The notes under the pieces were generated by a model. The model was given only the letters and a program-made list of their open reading frames with translations, was not told where the DNA came from and made no database searches. A DNA stretch of 64,000 nt from Devosia ginsengisoli (GTDB lineage: Bacteria; Pseudomonadota; Alphaproteobacteria; Rhizobiales; Devosiaceae): the NCBI RefSeq assembly GCF_007859655.1, contig NZ_CP042304.1:3784501-3848500 (forward strand). The letters are read 5' to 3'. Shown here piece by piece: positions 1 through 8,966 of the stretch (position 1 is its first letter; each line of letters begins with the position of its first letter). Made by a program: the position numbers and the translations under genes.

Positions 1-323
1 TCCTGTCAGGTCTGTTGCCCCCGGTGTCCAGCGACTGGGCCTGGCGCGCCGCCTTCCTGTCGGGCGCCATTGTAGCCCCGGCGCTGCTGACAGCACTGTC
101 CGGCTATGACGTCGGCTTCGTGTCGCCCGTGCCCACGCCCTGGATTGTGATCAGCGGGCTTATCGTCGGCGTCGGCGTGTTCCTGGCCTCGGGTTGCACC
201 TCCGGCCACGGCGTCTGCGGCATGGCCCGCCTGTCGCCGCGGTCCATCGCCGCCACTGCAACCTTCATGGTCTCGGCCGTCGCCACGGTCTTCACTATCC
301 GTCACCTCCTGGGAGGCTTCTGA
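1..323 (+). CDS. YeeE/YedE-family sulfur transporter subunit, 5' end outside window
   Basis: The reading frame is open at the left edge, so the true start is outside the window. The visible part is about 107 residues with at least three hydrophobic segments and a motif around LASGCTSGHGVCG that is typical of YeeE/YedE proteins; the cysteine and the glycine pairs line the sulfur-compound path in this family. It is followed with a TGATG overlap by a second, shorter YeeE/YedE half-protein, as in the PmpA/PmpB pairs of bigR-type operons. Role inferred from family and neighbours: membrane passage of a sulfur species (sulfide, thiosulfate or persulfide). Confidence 0.8.
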   Translation, partial: LSGLLPPVSSDWAWRAAFLSGAIVAPALLTALSGYDVGFVSPVPTPWIVISGLIVGVGVFLASGCTSGHGVCGMARLSPRSIAATATFMVSAVATVFTIRHLLGGF

Positions 324-763
324 TGCAGCGCATCGTGCTCGCCGGCATTTTCGGCCTGATCTTCGGCACGGGCATTGCCATTTCCGGCATGGCCAATCCC
401 GCCAAGGTGCTCAACTTCTTCGACGTGGCCGGAACCTGGGATGCTTCCCTGCTTTTGGTCATGGGATCGGCCCTGGCCGTCACCGCGATCGGCTACCGCT
501 TTGTGCTGCGCCGCGACAAGCCGGTCTGCGAAAGCCGATTTCACCTGCCCACCAGCCGCAAGCTGGATGTGCCGCTGATCGCCGGCTCGGCCGTATTCGG
601 CATTGGCTGGGGCATTTCCGGCTTCTGTCCCGGTGGGGCAATCCCCGCACTGGGACTGGGCGAGACTTCGGCCTGGGCCTTTGTCGGCTCGATGCTGGCC
701 GGAATATTCGCCGCCTTTACCGTCCGGACCGCGTTCGCCCAGCGCAGCCTGAAAAACGCCTGA
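323..763 (+). CDS. YeeE/YedE-family (DUF6691-type) transporter second half
   Basis: A 146-aa membrane protein whose ATG overlaps the stop of the preceding gene. Four hydrophobic stretches are visible. Two repeated signatures resemble the YeeE/YedE pore motif: GTGIAISGMANPAKV near residues 15-29, and GIGWGISGFCPGGAIPA in the second half, with a Cys in the latter. Such paired half-size proteins normally act together as one transporter. Position directly before the persulfide-dioxygenase-like gene supports a role in sulfur-compound transport. The substrate direction is not visible from sequence. Confidence 0.82.
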   Translation: MQRIVLAGIFGLIFGTGIAISGMANPAKVLNFFDVAGTWDASLLLVMGSALAVTAIGYRFVLRRDKPVCESRFHLPTSRKLDVPLIAGSAVFGIGWGISGFCPGGAIPALGLGETSAWAFVGSMLAGIFAAFTVRTAFAQRSLKNA

Positions 764-785
764 ACCTTTGTGAAAGGAGCCAAGA

Positions 786-1676
786 ATGACCATTCCATTC
801 ACCCCTGATCTGTCGGTGAAGCCCGAGGTAACGGCCTTTTTCGACGAACCGACCAACACCATTTCCTATGTGGTGAAGGATCCCAATTCGTTCTCCTGTG
901 CCGTGGTCGACTCCGTCATGGACATCGATTATGCCGCTGGCCGCATCACCTATGACGGCGCCGACAAGATCATCGCCTTCATCAAGGAGAACGGCCTGGT
1001 CGTCGAATGGCTGATCGAGACCCACGTTCACGCCGACCATCTTTCCGGTGCGCCCTACATCCAGTCCAAGGTCGGCGGCAAGCTGGGAATCGGTGAGAAC
1101 ATCACCATTGTCCAGGATACCTTCGGCAAGATCTTCAACGAGGGTACCGAGTTCCAGCGGGACGGCAGCCAGTTCGACCGGCTCTTCAAGGATGGTGACA
1201 CCTACCAGATCGGTACGCTGACCGCCCATGTCATGCACACGCCGGGGCACACGCCCGCCTGCATGACCCATGTGGTGGGCGATGCCGCCTTTGTCGGCGA
1301 CACGCTGTTCATGCCCGATGGTGGCTCGGCCCGTGCCGACTTCCCCGGGGGCGATGCCCGCACGCTCTATCGCTCGATCCAGCGTGTTCTGGCCCTGCCG
1401 CGCGAAATGCGCCTCTTCATGTGCCACGACTACGGCCCGAACGGTCGCGACATCCAGTGGGAAACCACGGTGGGCGACGAGATCGACCACAATATCCATG
1501 TCGGCCAAGGCACCGACGAAGACACCTTCGTCAAGATGCGCGAGGAGCGGGACGCGACCTTGGCCATGCCCAAGCTCATCATCCCGTCGCTGCAGGTCAA
1601 TATGCGTGCCGGCCAGCTTCCGCCCAAGGATGAGGATGGCAAGACCTTCCTCAAGGTGCCGGTCAACGGCCTGTAA
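786..1676 (+). CDS. blh: MBL-fold persulfide dioxygenase-like metallohydrolase (Blh type)
   Basis: A 296-aa metallo-beta-lactamase-fold protein. The metal site HVHADH covers His80, His82, Asp84 and His85; further ligands are seen in HTPGHTP, in GDTLF and in MCHDYGP. The spacing and the THVHADHLSG context match the ETHE1/PDO/Blh group, which oxidises glutathione persulfide to sulfite with one mononuclear iron. In Agrobacterium and Xylella Blh proteins this domain is fused to a DUF442 domain; here DUF442 is a separate gene 78 bp downstream. A good GAAAGGAG ribosome site precedes the ATG. Function rests on family membership plus operon context. Confidence 0.88.
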   Translation: MTIPFTPDLSVKPEVTAFFDEPTNTISYVVKDPNSFSCAVVDSVMDIDYAAGRITYDGADKIIAFIKENGLVVEWLIETHVHADHLSGAPYIQSKVGGKLGIGENITIVQDTFGKIFNEGTEFQRDGSQFDRLFKDGDTYQIGTLTAHVMHTPGHTPACMTHVVGDAAFVGDTLFMPDGGSARADFPGGDARTLYRSIQRVLALPREMRLFMCHDYGPNGRDIQWETTVGDEIDHNIHVGQGTDEDTFVKMREERDATLAMPKLIIPSLQVNMRAGQLPPKDEDGKTFLKVPVNGL

Positions 1677-1754
1677 TCGTTGGTCATCCGACCCGTTCGC
1701 CACCGTCCTCCGCCATTGTGGCGGAGGATCAGTCCTCTATTGCCGAGACACACC

Positions 1755-2114
1755 ATGTTTTCTTTTCTCAAGCCAAAAGTCAGTGGAATGAACCCCCGCA
1801 AGCTAAGCGACGATTTCGCCGTGACCGGCCAGATCACCCCCGAGCAGATCAAGGCCTTTTCCGCGGCCGGCTACAAGTCGATCCTCTGTGCCCGGCCCGA
1901 CAATGAAGAGTCCGGCCAGCCGAGCTTCGAAGAGGTGGCGCGTGCCGCCGAAGCCGAGGGGCTCCAGATCGTCCATATCCCGGTGTCGGGCATGCTGGGC
2001 GAGGGCCAGATCATCCGCTTCCGTCAGGCCTGGGAGACGATGCCCAAGCCCATGCTCGGCTATTGCCGCTCCGGTGCCCGCGCCGGCAGCCTTTACGCCA
2101 CGCTCTCTCGCTGA
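1755..2114 (+). CDS. DUF442 / TIGR01244-family sulfurtransferase
   Basis: A 119-aa protein of the beta-lactamase-hydrolase-like phosphatase/sulfurtransferase family. The active-site loop is GYCRSGARAGS with Cys104 as the presumed persulfide or thiol-phosphate nucleophile. The ATG at 1755 gives the usual family length; the frame is open further upstream but without support. Members are partners of, or fused to, persulfide dioxygenases and can transfer sulfane sulfur to thiols. Here it lies between the dioxygenase and the SulP transporter. The fold resembles dual-specificity phosphatases, so phosphatase activity cannot be excluded from sequence. Confidence 0.82.
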   Translation: MFSFLKPKVSGMNPRKLSDDFAVTGQITPEQIKAFSAAGYKSILCARPDNEESGQPSFEEVARAAEAEGLQIVHIPVSGMLGEGQIIRFRQAWETMPKPMLGYCRSGARAGSLYATLSR

Positions 2115-2143
2115 CCTGGGCATCCGGCCCTCCTGGAACACCG

Positions 2144-3910
2144 ATGAACTTCAAGACCTATTTCCCCATCCTCGACTGGGGCAGCCGCTATAACCGCCAG
2201 ACCTTCACCAGCGACCTGGTGGCGGCGCTGATTGTCACGATCATGCTGATCCCGCAGTCACTGGCTTATGCCTTGCTCGCTGGATTGCCGCCGGAAGTAG
2301 GTCTCTATGCGTCCATCCTGCCACTGATCGCCTATGCCATCTTCGGCACTTCCTCGGCGCTGGCGGTGGGGCCGGTCGCCGTGGTGTCCCTGATGACTGC
2401 GACGGCGGTCGGCCGCATGGCGGCGGAGGGCACCGCCGACTATGCCAGCGCGGCCATCATCCTCGCGCTGCTCTCGGGTGCCATGCTCACCTTGATGGGC
2501 GTGCTTCGCCTCGGCTTCATCGCCAATTTCCTCTCCCATCCGGTCATCTCCGGCTTCATCACGGCGTCGGGGATCATCATCGCCACCAGCCAGGTCGGCG
2601 GGCTGCTCGGTATCAGCACCGAAGGCCATGCCTTGCCGGGGTTGCTGTCGTCGATCATCGACAATATCGGCACCATCAACGTCTATACCGTCGCCATCGG
2701 GGCGCTGGCGCTCGGCCTGCTGCTGTGGATCCGGCTCGATCTCAAGAACTGGCTGGCCCGTTTCGGCGTTCCGGCCAGCATTGCCACGGTTATCGTCCGC
2801 GCCGGCCCGGTGCTCGTCGTCTTCCTGACCATGGCGCTGGCCGTGCTGCTCGATCTTGGCAGCAAGGGCGTCGCCCTGGTCGGTGATGTGCCGCAGGGCC
2901 TGCCCCTGCTGTCGTTGCCCAGCTTCAGTCTCGACACGATCCAGCAATTGCTGGTGCCAGCTCTGATCATCTCCGTCGTGGGCTTTGTCGAATCCATTTC
3001 CGTAGCCCAGACGCTAGCTGCCAAGCGCCGCGAGCGCATTTCCCCCAATCAGGAACTGATCGGCCTGGGCGCTTCCAATATCGCCGCCGGCCTGGGTGGC
3101 GGATATCCAGTCACCGGCGGCTTTGCCCGCTCGGTCGTCAATTTCGACGCCGGCGCAGCCACCCCGGCTGCCGGCGCCTTCACGGCCATCGGCATCGCCA
3201 TTGCCACCCTGTTGCTGACGCCGTTCCTTGCTGTCCTGCCCAAGGCTACGCTGGCCGCCACCATCGTCCTCGCCGTTCTCACGCTTGTCGATTTCTCTGT
3301 GCTCAAGCGGGCCTGGAACTATTCCAAGGCGGACTTTGCCGCCGTGGCGATAACCCTGGCGGGTACGCTGCTGCTTGGCGTCGAGGTCGGCATCGCGTTG
3401 GGTGTCGGCGCCTCCATCCTGATCTTTCTTTATCGCTCATCCAAGCCGCACGCCGCCGTCGTCGGCCAGGTGCCGGGCACGGAGCATTTCCGCAACGTGA
3501 AGCGGCACCAGGTCGAGACCGTTCCCGGCATCCTGTCCATTCGCATCGACGAGAGCCTCTATTTCGCCAATGCGCGGTACCTCGAAGACCTCGTCACCAA
3601 CCTTGCGGCTGAAAACCCCGACCTCAAGGACGTGGTGCTGATGTGCTCGGCGGTGAACTTCATCGACATGTCGGCGCTTGAGAGCCTTGAGGCGGTGGAG
3701 CATCGCCTCAAGGACCTGGGAATCCGGCTGCACCTGTCCGAGGTCAAGGGGCCGGTGATGGACAGGCTGGGGGAGACCGATTTTCTGCGCAACCTGTCCG
3801 GCAGCACCCATCTCAGCCAGCACCAGGCGATCGAGGCAATCCGGTCGGCACGATCGGCGGCAGGGCATGATCCAGATCAAAAAGTCCATATCCAGGCCGT
3901 GCAACAATAG
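2144..3910 (+). CDS. SulP-family anion permease with STAS domain
   Basis: A 588-aa protein with about 10-12 hydrophobic segments (residues ~20-420) carrying the SulP signatures IPQSLAYALLAGLPP and an NIAAGLGGGYPVTGGFARS segment, then a C-terminal STAS domain (~residues 455-565) with FIDMSALESLE. ATG 2144 starts the conserved region; the frame is open upstream inside the preceding gene. SulP proteins carry sulfate, bicarbonate or similar anions. Next to a persulfide dioxygenase the likely cargo is sulfite or sulfate produced by sulfide oxidation, but the direction of transport is inferred. Confidence 0.88.
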   Translation: MNFKTYFPILDWGSRYNRQTFTSDLVAALIVTIMLIPQSLAYALLAGLPPEVGLYASILPLIAYAIFGTSSALAVGPVAVVSLMTATAVGRMAAEGTADYASAAIILALLSGAMLTLMGVLRLGFIANFLSHPVISGFITASGIIIATSQVGGLLGISTEGHALPGLLSSIIDNIGTINVYTVAIGALALGLLLWIRLDLKNWLARFGVPASIATVIVRAGPVLVVFLTMALAVLLDLGSKGVALVGDVPQGLPLLSLPSFSLDTIQQLLVPALIISVVGFVESISVAQTLAAKRRERISPNQELIGLGASNIAAGLGGGYPVTGGFARSVVNFDAGAATPAAGAFTAIGIAIATLLLTPFLAVLPKATLAATIVLAVLTLVDFSVLKRAWNYSKADFAAVAITLAGTLLLGVEVGIALGVGASILIFLYRSSKPHAAVVGQVPGTEHFRNVKRHQVETVPGILSIRIDESLYFANARYLEDLVTNLAAENPDLKDVVLMCSAVNFIDMSALESLEAVEHRLKDLGIRLHLSEVKGPVMDRLGETDFLRNLSGSTHLSQHQAIEAIRSARSAAGHDPDQKVHIQAVQQ

Positions 3911-3930
3911 CTCAACTTCGGGAGACTGCC

Positions 3931-4359
3931 GTGGTCCATGTCGTATGTACACAATGCGGCGCCACCAACCGCATATCCAGGGACAATGATGCCGCCGCAG
4001 GTCGCTGCGGCAAATGCGGCGTGCCGCTCTTTGATGGGCAGCCTGCTGACCTGTCCACCAGCATGCTCGAAAAGCAGATCGCCCGCTCCGACATTCCGGT
4101 CGTGGTCGACATCTGGGCGCCCTGGTGCGGTCCCTGCCGGGCGATGGCGCCACAATACGAGGAAGCGGCGCGCCGAGGAGAACCGGACATGCGCTTCGTC
4201 AAACTGAACTCGGATGAGAATCAGGAACTGGCGGGGCGGCTCGGCATCCGCGGCATTCCCACCATGATCCTGTTTCGCGGCGGCAAGGAAGTTGCTCGCG
4301 TCTCCGGTGCGATGTCGAGCGCCGACATCCTGGCATGGGCCAGCCGGCCCAGCCCGTGA
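3931..4359 (+). CDS. trxC: Thioredoxin 2-like protein with N-terminal zinc ribbon
   Basis: A 142-aa TrxC-type thioredoxin starting at GTG 3931, preceded by GGGAG. Two CxxC pairs (Cys6/Cys9 and Cys26/Cys29) form the zinc ribbon, and the WCGPC active site is at Cys66/Cys69 in a complete thioredoxin fold with the cis-proline loop GIPTMILF. TrxC reduces disulfides and resists oxidative stress. Placement between the SulP gene and a peroxiredoxin in a sulfide operon suggests reduction of protein persulfides or recharging of the downstream enzymes. Confidence 0.93.
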   Translation: MVHVVCTQCGATNRISRDNDAAAGRCGKCGVPLFDGQPADLSTSMLEKQIARSDIPVVVDIWAPWCGPCRAMAPQYEEAARRGEPDMRFVKLNSDENQELAGRLGIRGIPTMILFRGGKEVARVSGAMSSADILAWASRPSP

Positions 4360-4392
4360 CCACCTTTTTCAACAACAGCAGAGGATAGTGCA

Positions 4393-5022
4393 ATGAGCGT
4401 TCTGATCGGTGAAACCGCACCTGACTTCCAGGCCGAGACCACCAAGGGTCCCATCAGCTTCCACGACTGGATCGGTGACAGCTGGGCCTTCTTTTTCAGC
4501 CACCCGGCCGACTTTACGCCAGTCTGCACGACCGAGATGGGCCGCACGGCCCAGCTTGCCGACCGTTTCGCGGCGCTCGATACCAAGCCCATCGGGCTGT
4601 CCACCGATACGGTCGAGGAACATCTCAAGTGGATCGGGGACATCAACGATACCCAGTCCACAAATGTGGGCTTCCCAATCATTGCCGATCCCGACCTGCG
4701 GGTCGCCAAGCTCTACGGCATGATCCATCCGGCCGAGAGCGAGACCGCAGCCGTGCGCACGGTGTTCATCATCGATCCGAAGAAGAAGGTCCGCCTGACC
4801 ATGACCTACCCGATGAGCGTCGGGCGCAATTTCGATGAAATCCTGCGGGCCATCACGGCGCTGCAGACCAGCGACGGCAAGCGGCTCTCCATGCCGGCCG
4901 ACTGGCAGCCCGGCAAGGACGCGATCATCCCGCCCTCGATTTCCAATGCCGACGCAAAGTCGCTCTACCCACAGGGCTGGAACGAGCTTCGTCCGTACCT
5001 GCGTCTGACCAAGACCCAGTAG
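4393..5022 (+). CDS. 1-Cys peroxiredoxin (Prx6 family)
   Basis: A 209-aa protein with the Prx6 pattern HPADFTPVCTTE; the peroxidatic cysteine is Cys45, with no obvious resolving-cysteine partner. The C-terminal half has the Prx6 extension (TMTYPMSVGRNFDEILR). It would reduce hydrogen peroxide or organic hydroperoxides using an external thiol. The thioredoxin gene ends 33 bp upstream, so co-expression is likely. In sulfide-oxidising operons such enzymes may handle peroxides formed during sulfide oxidation; that link is inferred. Confidence 0.92.
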   Translation: MSVLIGETAPDFQAETTKGPISFHDWIGDSWAFFFSHPADFTPVCTTEMGRTAQLADRFAALDTKPIGLSTDTVEEHLKWIGDINDTQSTNVGFPIIADPDLRVAKLYGMIHPAESETAAVRTVFIIDPKKKVRLTMTYPMSVGRNFDEILRAITALQTSDGKRLSMPADWQPGKDAIIPPSISNADAKSLYPQGWNELRPYLRLTKTQ

Positions 5023-5108
5023 GGCATCGCAATCCGGGTCGTAGCGGCACGCCGCTGCGACCCCTGGAACCGCAGATAGTGCGGGCATTGTTGAGGGAAA
5101 GATACGTC

Positions 5109-6407
5109 ATGGACCGTAGACATTTCTTGCAGTTGGGCGCGCTTGCAGGGGCGGGGAGCGCCCTGTCGCTCGGGGTGGCCCAGGCACAGCCAAGCACCAG
5201 CACCAATGCCCGTATCGTCATCATCGGCGCGGGTGCCGCGGGCACCGCGCTTGCCAACCGCCTGGCCAGGCGCCTCGATGGCGCCAGCATCACCATCATC
5301 GACCCGCGTCGGGAGCACCTCTATCAGCCCGGCCTGACCCTGGTGGCGGCCGGTCTCAAGTCTCCCGGCTATGTTGTCTCACAGACCACGGACTGGCTGC
5401 CCCGGGAAGCCACGCTGATCGCTGAATCGGTGATGGCGGTTGACCCGGTCAGCAAGACTGTTTCGACAGAGGGCGGACAGACTATCGGCTATGACTACCT
5501 CGTCGTCGCGCCCGGGTTGGTGCTCGACCATGGTGCCATCGAGGGCTTCTCGCTCGATATGGTGGGCAAGGACGGTATCGGCGCCCTTTATGCAGGGCCC
5601 GAATATGCGGCCCGGACCTGGCAGGCTGCGCAGCGGTTTACCCAAGAGGGTGGCACGGCCATCTTTACCCGCCCCGCAACCGAAATGAAGTGCGCAGGAG
5701 CGCCGCTCAAGCACGCATTCCTCGTCAATGACCTGACCGAACGCGCGGGCAATCTGGGCAAGGCGAAATTCATCTACGCGGCGCAGAATGAAACCTTGTT
5801 CGGCGTGCCCATCGTCTCGGAAAAGGTGCGCATGCTCTTTGGCCAACGCGACATCGAGGCCGCCTATTCGCATGTGCTGACGGCCGTCGATCCGTCCCGC
5901 CGCATCGCCACATTCCAGACCAAGGATGGCACCCAGGAAATGGGATACGACTATCTCCATGTCATACCGCCCCAGCGTGCGCCCGATTTCGTGCGCCAGT
6001 CCGGGCTGTCCTGGGCCGACAAGTGGACCGACCAGGGCTGGGTGGAAGCAGACCAGCAGACGCTGCGACACCTCCGCTATCCCGAAATCTTCGCCCTTGG
6101 CGACGTTGCCGGCGTGCCCAAGGGCAAGACGGCGGCCAGCGTCAAATGGCAGGTGCCGGTGGTCGAGGACCACCTCGTCGCCGCCATCGAGGGCAGGGAG
6201 GGTACGGCCATCTACGATGGCTATACCTCCTGTCCGCTGATTACCCGGGTCGGCCGGGCCATGCTGATCGAGTTTGACTACAAGAATAACCTTGTTCCAT
6301 CCTTCCCCGGCATCATTGCCCCTCTCGAGGAGCTCTGGATCAGCTGGTTGATGAAGGAAGTGGCGCTCAAGGCAACCTACAACGCCATGTTGACCGGTCA
6401 CGCCTAG
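5109..6407 (+). CDS. sqr: Sulfide:quinone oxidoreductase, type II-like, Tat-exported
   Basis: A 432-aa FAD enzyme. ATG 5109 gives a Tat-type signal (DRRHFLQLG then a hydrophobic run ending AQAQ). The dinucleotide fold IIGAGAAGT is at residues ~38-46. Two cysteines sit where SQOR-type enzymes keep the redox pair: Cys195 in EMKCAGAPLK and Cys375 in TSCPLIT. The third cysteine typical of type I SQR is not seen. The protein would oxidise sulfide to a persulfide and pass electrons to quinone, supplying substrate to the upstream dioxygenase. A Tat signal implies a periplasmic location, whereas most SQRs sit on the membrane with varied topology. Confidence 0.88.
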   Translation: MDRRHFLQLGALAGAGSALSLGVAQAQPSTSTNARIVIIGAGAAGTALANRLARRLDGASITIIDPRREHLYQPGLTLVAAGLKSPGYVVSQTTDWLPREATLIAESVMAVDPVSKTVSTEGGQTIGYDYLVVAPGLVLDHGAIEGFSLDMVGKDGIGALYAGPEYAARTWQAAQRFTQEGGTAIFTRPATEMKCAGAPLKHAFLVNDLTERAGNLGKAKFIYAAQNETLFGVPIVSEKVRMLFGQRDIEAAYSHVLTAVDPSRRIATFQTKDGTQEMGYDYLHVIPPQRAPDFVRQSGLSWADKWTDQGWVEADQQTLRHLRYPEIFALGDVAGVPKGKTAASVKWQVPVVEDHLVAAIEGREGTAIYDGYTSCPLITRVGRAMLIEFDYKNNLVPSFPGIIAPLEELWISWLMKEVALKATYNAMLTGHA

Positions 6408-6418
6408 AGGAGGGCGAC

Positions 6419-6769
6419 ATGCAGGAACTTACGCTTGAAACCATGTTCGCCGTCCTCCAGGAGATGTTCGGGGCGCCACTGTTCTGGGGACTGGTCGCGG
6501 CGGCAGTGCTGGTGACCGTGGCCTATATCGCCGTCCTGGTCCGGGACCGCGCGGTAAGTTGGAGGAAGTTCCTCCTCGCGCAACTGTCCATGCCTGTGGG
6601 CGCCGTCGCGGCGGTTGCCTTCCTCATGGCCATTACCAGCTCAAGTCCGTCAGACCTGGGCGGCCCGATCGACCTGATTGTGCTGCTCGGCGTTGCTGCG
6701 GCCGGAGCGATCGGCATGGCGATTCTGGTCTACACCGTGCAGTCGCTGCTCAGACCACCGAGGGGCTAA
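6419..6769 (+). CDS. Small three-helix membrane protein (DUF5368-like)
   Basis: A 116-aa protein with three hydrophobic segments (about residues 18-42, 52-75 and 88-110) starting 11 bp after the SQR stop, with GGAGG 7 bases before the ATG. It is likely the last gene of the sulfide operon. From memory it resembles proteins labelled DUF5368, but I cannot confirm this. It has no catalytic motif. A role as membrane partner or quinone-side anchor of the SQR is only a guess from position. Confidence 0.7.
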   Translation: MQELTLETMFAVLQEMFGAPLFWGLVAAAVLVTVAYIAVLVRDRAVSWRKFLLAQLSMPVGAVAAVAFLMAITSSSPSDLGGPIDLIVLLGVAAAGAIGMAILVYTVQSLLRPPRG

Positions 6770-6827
6770 AGGCGGACCTGCTCTTACGGTTGTGGGCTGT
6801 ATCAATACCCTTGCGATCCGGAGCGCT

Positions 6828-7265
6828 CGCGCAGATCATATCGGCTTCGTGTTCCAGGCGCACCTGCTACTGCCAGATTTCACCGCGCTTGAAAACGTGA
6901 TGTTTCCGGCCGCCGCGCGCTATGGGCGGGAGCGGCGGGAAGACCGGGCGCGAGGAAGAGAACTGCTTGATCGCGTCGGGTTGTCGGATCGGCGTGACTA
7001 TCTTGCCAGCCAGCTTTCTGGTGGGCAGAAACAGCGAGTCGCCGTCGCCCGCTCCCTGATGAATGCGCCCGAACTGGTGCTCGCCGACGAGCCGACTGGG
7101 AACCTCGACCGGGAAAGCGCCGACCGGGTCATGCAGTTGCTGACCGATATCAACACGTCCGACGGTACAGGCTTCCTGATCTCCACCCATGACGAAAAGA
7201 TCGCTGCCCGCTGCCGCCGTCAGATCTACATGGTCGATGGGAGCATCGCCGAAGACAGCCGCTGA
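6828..7265 (+). pseudogene. 5'-truncated LolD/MacB-like ABC ATPase remnant
   Basis: The frame encodes a convincing ABC-ATPase C-terminal part: Q-loop region HIGFVFQAHLLLPDFTALENV, signature LSGGQKQRVAVARSL, Walker B ELVLADEPTGNLD and the switch His in STHDEK. The N-terminal third with Walker A is absent; upstream in frame is unrelated sequence overlapping the end of the 6419 gene. LolD proteins share the LLPDFTALENV pattern. Without Walker A it cannot bind ATP normally, so it is most likely a recombination remnant. No partner permease is next to it; the integrase lies on the other side. Confidence 0.75.
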
Positions 7266-7585
7266 GACGCGGCCGCTAGATTTGTCCCGGAAGCAGATTG
7301 CCGCAAGCCCAACAAGACGTCGCAGAACGCGCCGGAGCCCCTGAGCGATCGACTTGGGGCGGTGGGTGCAACTGGTCACTGCACACCTTTTGCAGCGTAT
7401 CGGCCGGCGTTTCCACGAGCGTCCAAGCAGCTCTACGCCTTGCTGATGGAGCAATGCCGCCATGGACGGATACGATCCGCTGAACGCCACCTTTCACCGA
7501 GGTGGATGGGTCGGCGAATGTCGGCTTTTGGGAAATCACAAGCCCGGTCCGGACGGCTGAAATGGGGCGCGAAGCGGACGTTTGA
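7266..7585. other. Intergenic stretch with no recognised gene
   Basis: About 320 bp between the truncated ABC gene and the 3' end of the integrase. Short open frames exist on both strands but none has a ribosome site plus a recognisable protein. I see no tRNA, IS end or strong hairpin. It probably represents scrambled island DNA. Confidence 0.5.
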
Positions 7586-8938
7586 TTAAGCTGCAGATCG
7601 CTCAGCACTCCTTCCTTTTGGTTTCGGCTTTCCAAGGAAGTGAGCAAGCGCCGATTTCCTTGAAGCCCGATCAAGCGCATAGGCGGTGTGGGGGAACGCG
7701 ACGCCGTCCAACAGGCCCTGGATGTAGCCGGCGATACTGTCGGCCGCCATAACAAGTGCGGTATCCACGGTGTGGATGTAGCGGCCGGTTATCGTCCCTC
7801 GAGAATGGCCAACCAGGGCAGCGATGGTTGCCTCGGTGAAACCGAGGTCATTCCCGATACTCGCGAAGCTGTGCCGCAAAACATGGGGCGTGATGTTGGC
7901 CAGATCGGTATCTTTGAACAGCTTGGTCCATTGTCTAGGGAAGGCACCGAATGGCGTGTCATCCTCCCAGCCGGGAAAGACATAGTCCTCGGCATCTTGC
8001 TCTTCGTGGCGGCGGCTCTCGAGATACTCCAGCACAGGCAGACCGATTGGACGCACCGAGGCGCCCTCCTTGCTGTCGGTCAGGCGCAGGCAACTGCCTT
8101 CTGTATCGACTTCACCACACTGCAGACCAATGACCTCGCTGCGCCGGCACCCGGTTAACGCGATCACCCGGATGATCTCTGCAGTGGTTTCGTATTGCCG
8201 ATCCACAATGGCCTTCCGCAGGATATCGCCGAGCGTGCGATACTCCTGCTCGCTAAGACGGCGAGCGTTAACCTGGTCCTTCGGCTTGCGGACGCCGTGC
8301 ACGGGATTCTGATCGATGATGCCGAGTTCGACCGCGTAGGTAAGAATGCCGCCGAAGAGGCCGATCGTCCGGGCCGCAGTGCCGGGGCCGCCACGAACGA
8401 TGGCGCGCCCGCGCAGCTTGTCGGTCTTGACGTTCGCGCGTGTCTTTCCCGCCATGATGTCCTTCATGGCTTGGGTGATGTCGGACTTGGCCAAATCCCG
8501 CACCCGTCGATTGCCGAGCAGGGGAACGATGTGCCGCTCTATGCGGCCCACATCGGTGGAGATTGTCGTTTGCTTCTTCGGCCGCCCTCGCTTCCCGAAC
8601 ACAAGACCATTCCTGAGGTCTTCAAGGTATCGGTTGCAGAGTTCCTTGACGGTGATGGCCTCGCGATCGAGCTTGCGCTCCTCGGCCGGGTTGCCTCCTC
8701 GTGCGACCTGGCCGAGCAGGACTTTGGCTTCGCGCCTCGCCTCTTCAGGAGTCCAAACTCCGTGCAGGCCGATCGTGAAGCGACGCGAGCGACCGGCAGT
8801 GCGATACTGCACCACATAGCTTCGCTTTCCCGATTTGAAGACGCGCAGTCCAAACCCTGGAAGGTCATCGTCCCATAGGACATAGTCCGAGGACTTGATT
8901 TCGGTAGCATCGACGGTTCGTTTGGTCAGCTTTGTCAT
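7586..8938 (-). CDS. int: Tyrosine recombinase/phage-type integrase
   Basis: A 450-aa integrase. The N-terminus has the DUF4102-like arm-binding domain (KSSDYVLWDDDLPGFGLRVF), then a core-binding SAM-like domain, then the catalytic domain with Arg in ALTGCRRSEVIG, HVLRHSFA (HxxR), VGHSRGTITGRYIHT with the late His, and Tyr as nucleophile. ATG 8938 is chosen because the family starts at TKLTKRTVDA and an AAGGAAAGG site precedes it; in-frame codons further upstream are unsupported. It points away from the tRNA-Arg fragment at 9129-9173, about 190 bp from its start, consistent with an integrated element using a tRNA gene as attachment site. Confidence 0.93.
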   Translation of the reverse strand: MTKLTKRTVDATEIKSSDYVLWDDDLPGFGLRVFKSGKRSYVVQYRTAGRSRRFTIGLHGVWTPEEARREAKVLLGQVARGGNPAEERKLDREAITVKELCNRYLEDLRNGLVFGKRGRPKKQTTISTDVGRIERHIVPLLGNRRVRDLAKSDITQAMKDIMAGKTRANVKTDKLRGRAIVRGGPGTAARTIGLFGGILTYAVELGIIDQNPVHGVRKPKDQVNARRLSEQEYRTLGDILRKAIVDRQYETTAEIIRVIALTGCRRSEVIGLQCGEVDTEGSCLRLTDSKEGASVRPIGLPVLEYLESRRHEEQDAEDYVFPGWEDDTPFGAFPRQWTKLFKDTDLANITPHVLRHSFASIGNDLGFTEATIAALVGHSRGTITGRYIHTVDTALVMAADSIAGYIQGLLDGVAFPHTAYALDRASRKSALAHFLGKPKPKGRSAERSAA

Positions 8939-8966
8939 TCGGGGACCTTTCCTTGACAGAATCCCC

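Noticed and set aside
7298..7585. Short open frames between the ABC remnant and int as genes
   Set aside because: No ribosome sites, no recognisable protein features, and overlapping frames on both strands as expected by chance in GC-rich DNA.
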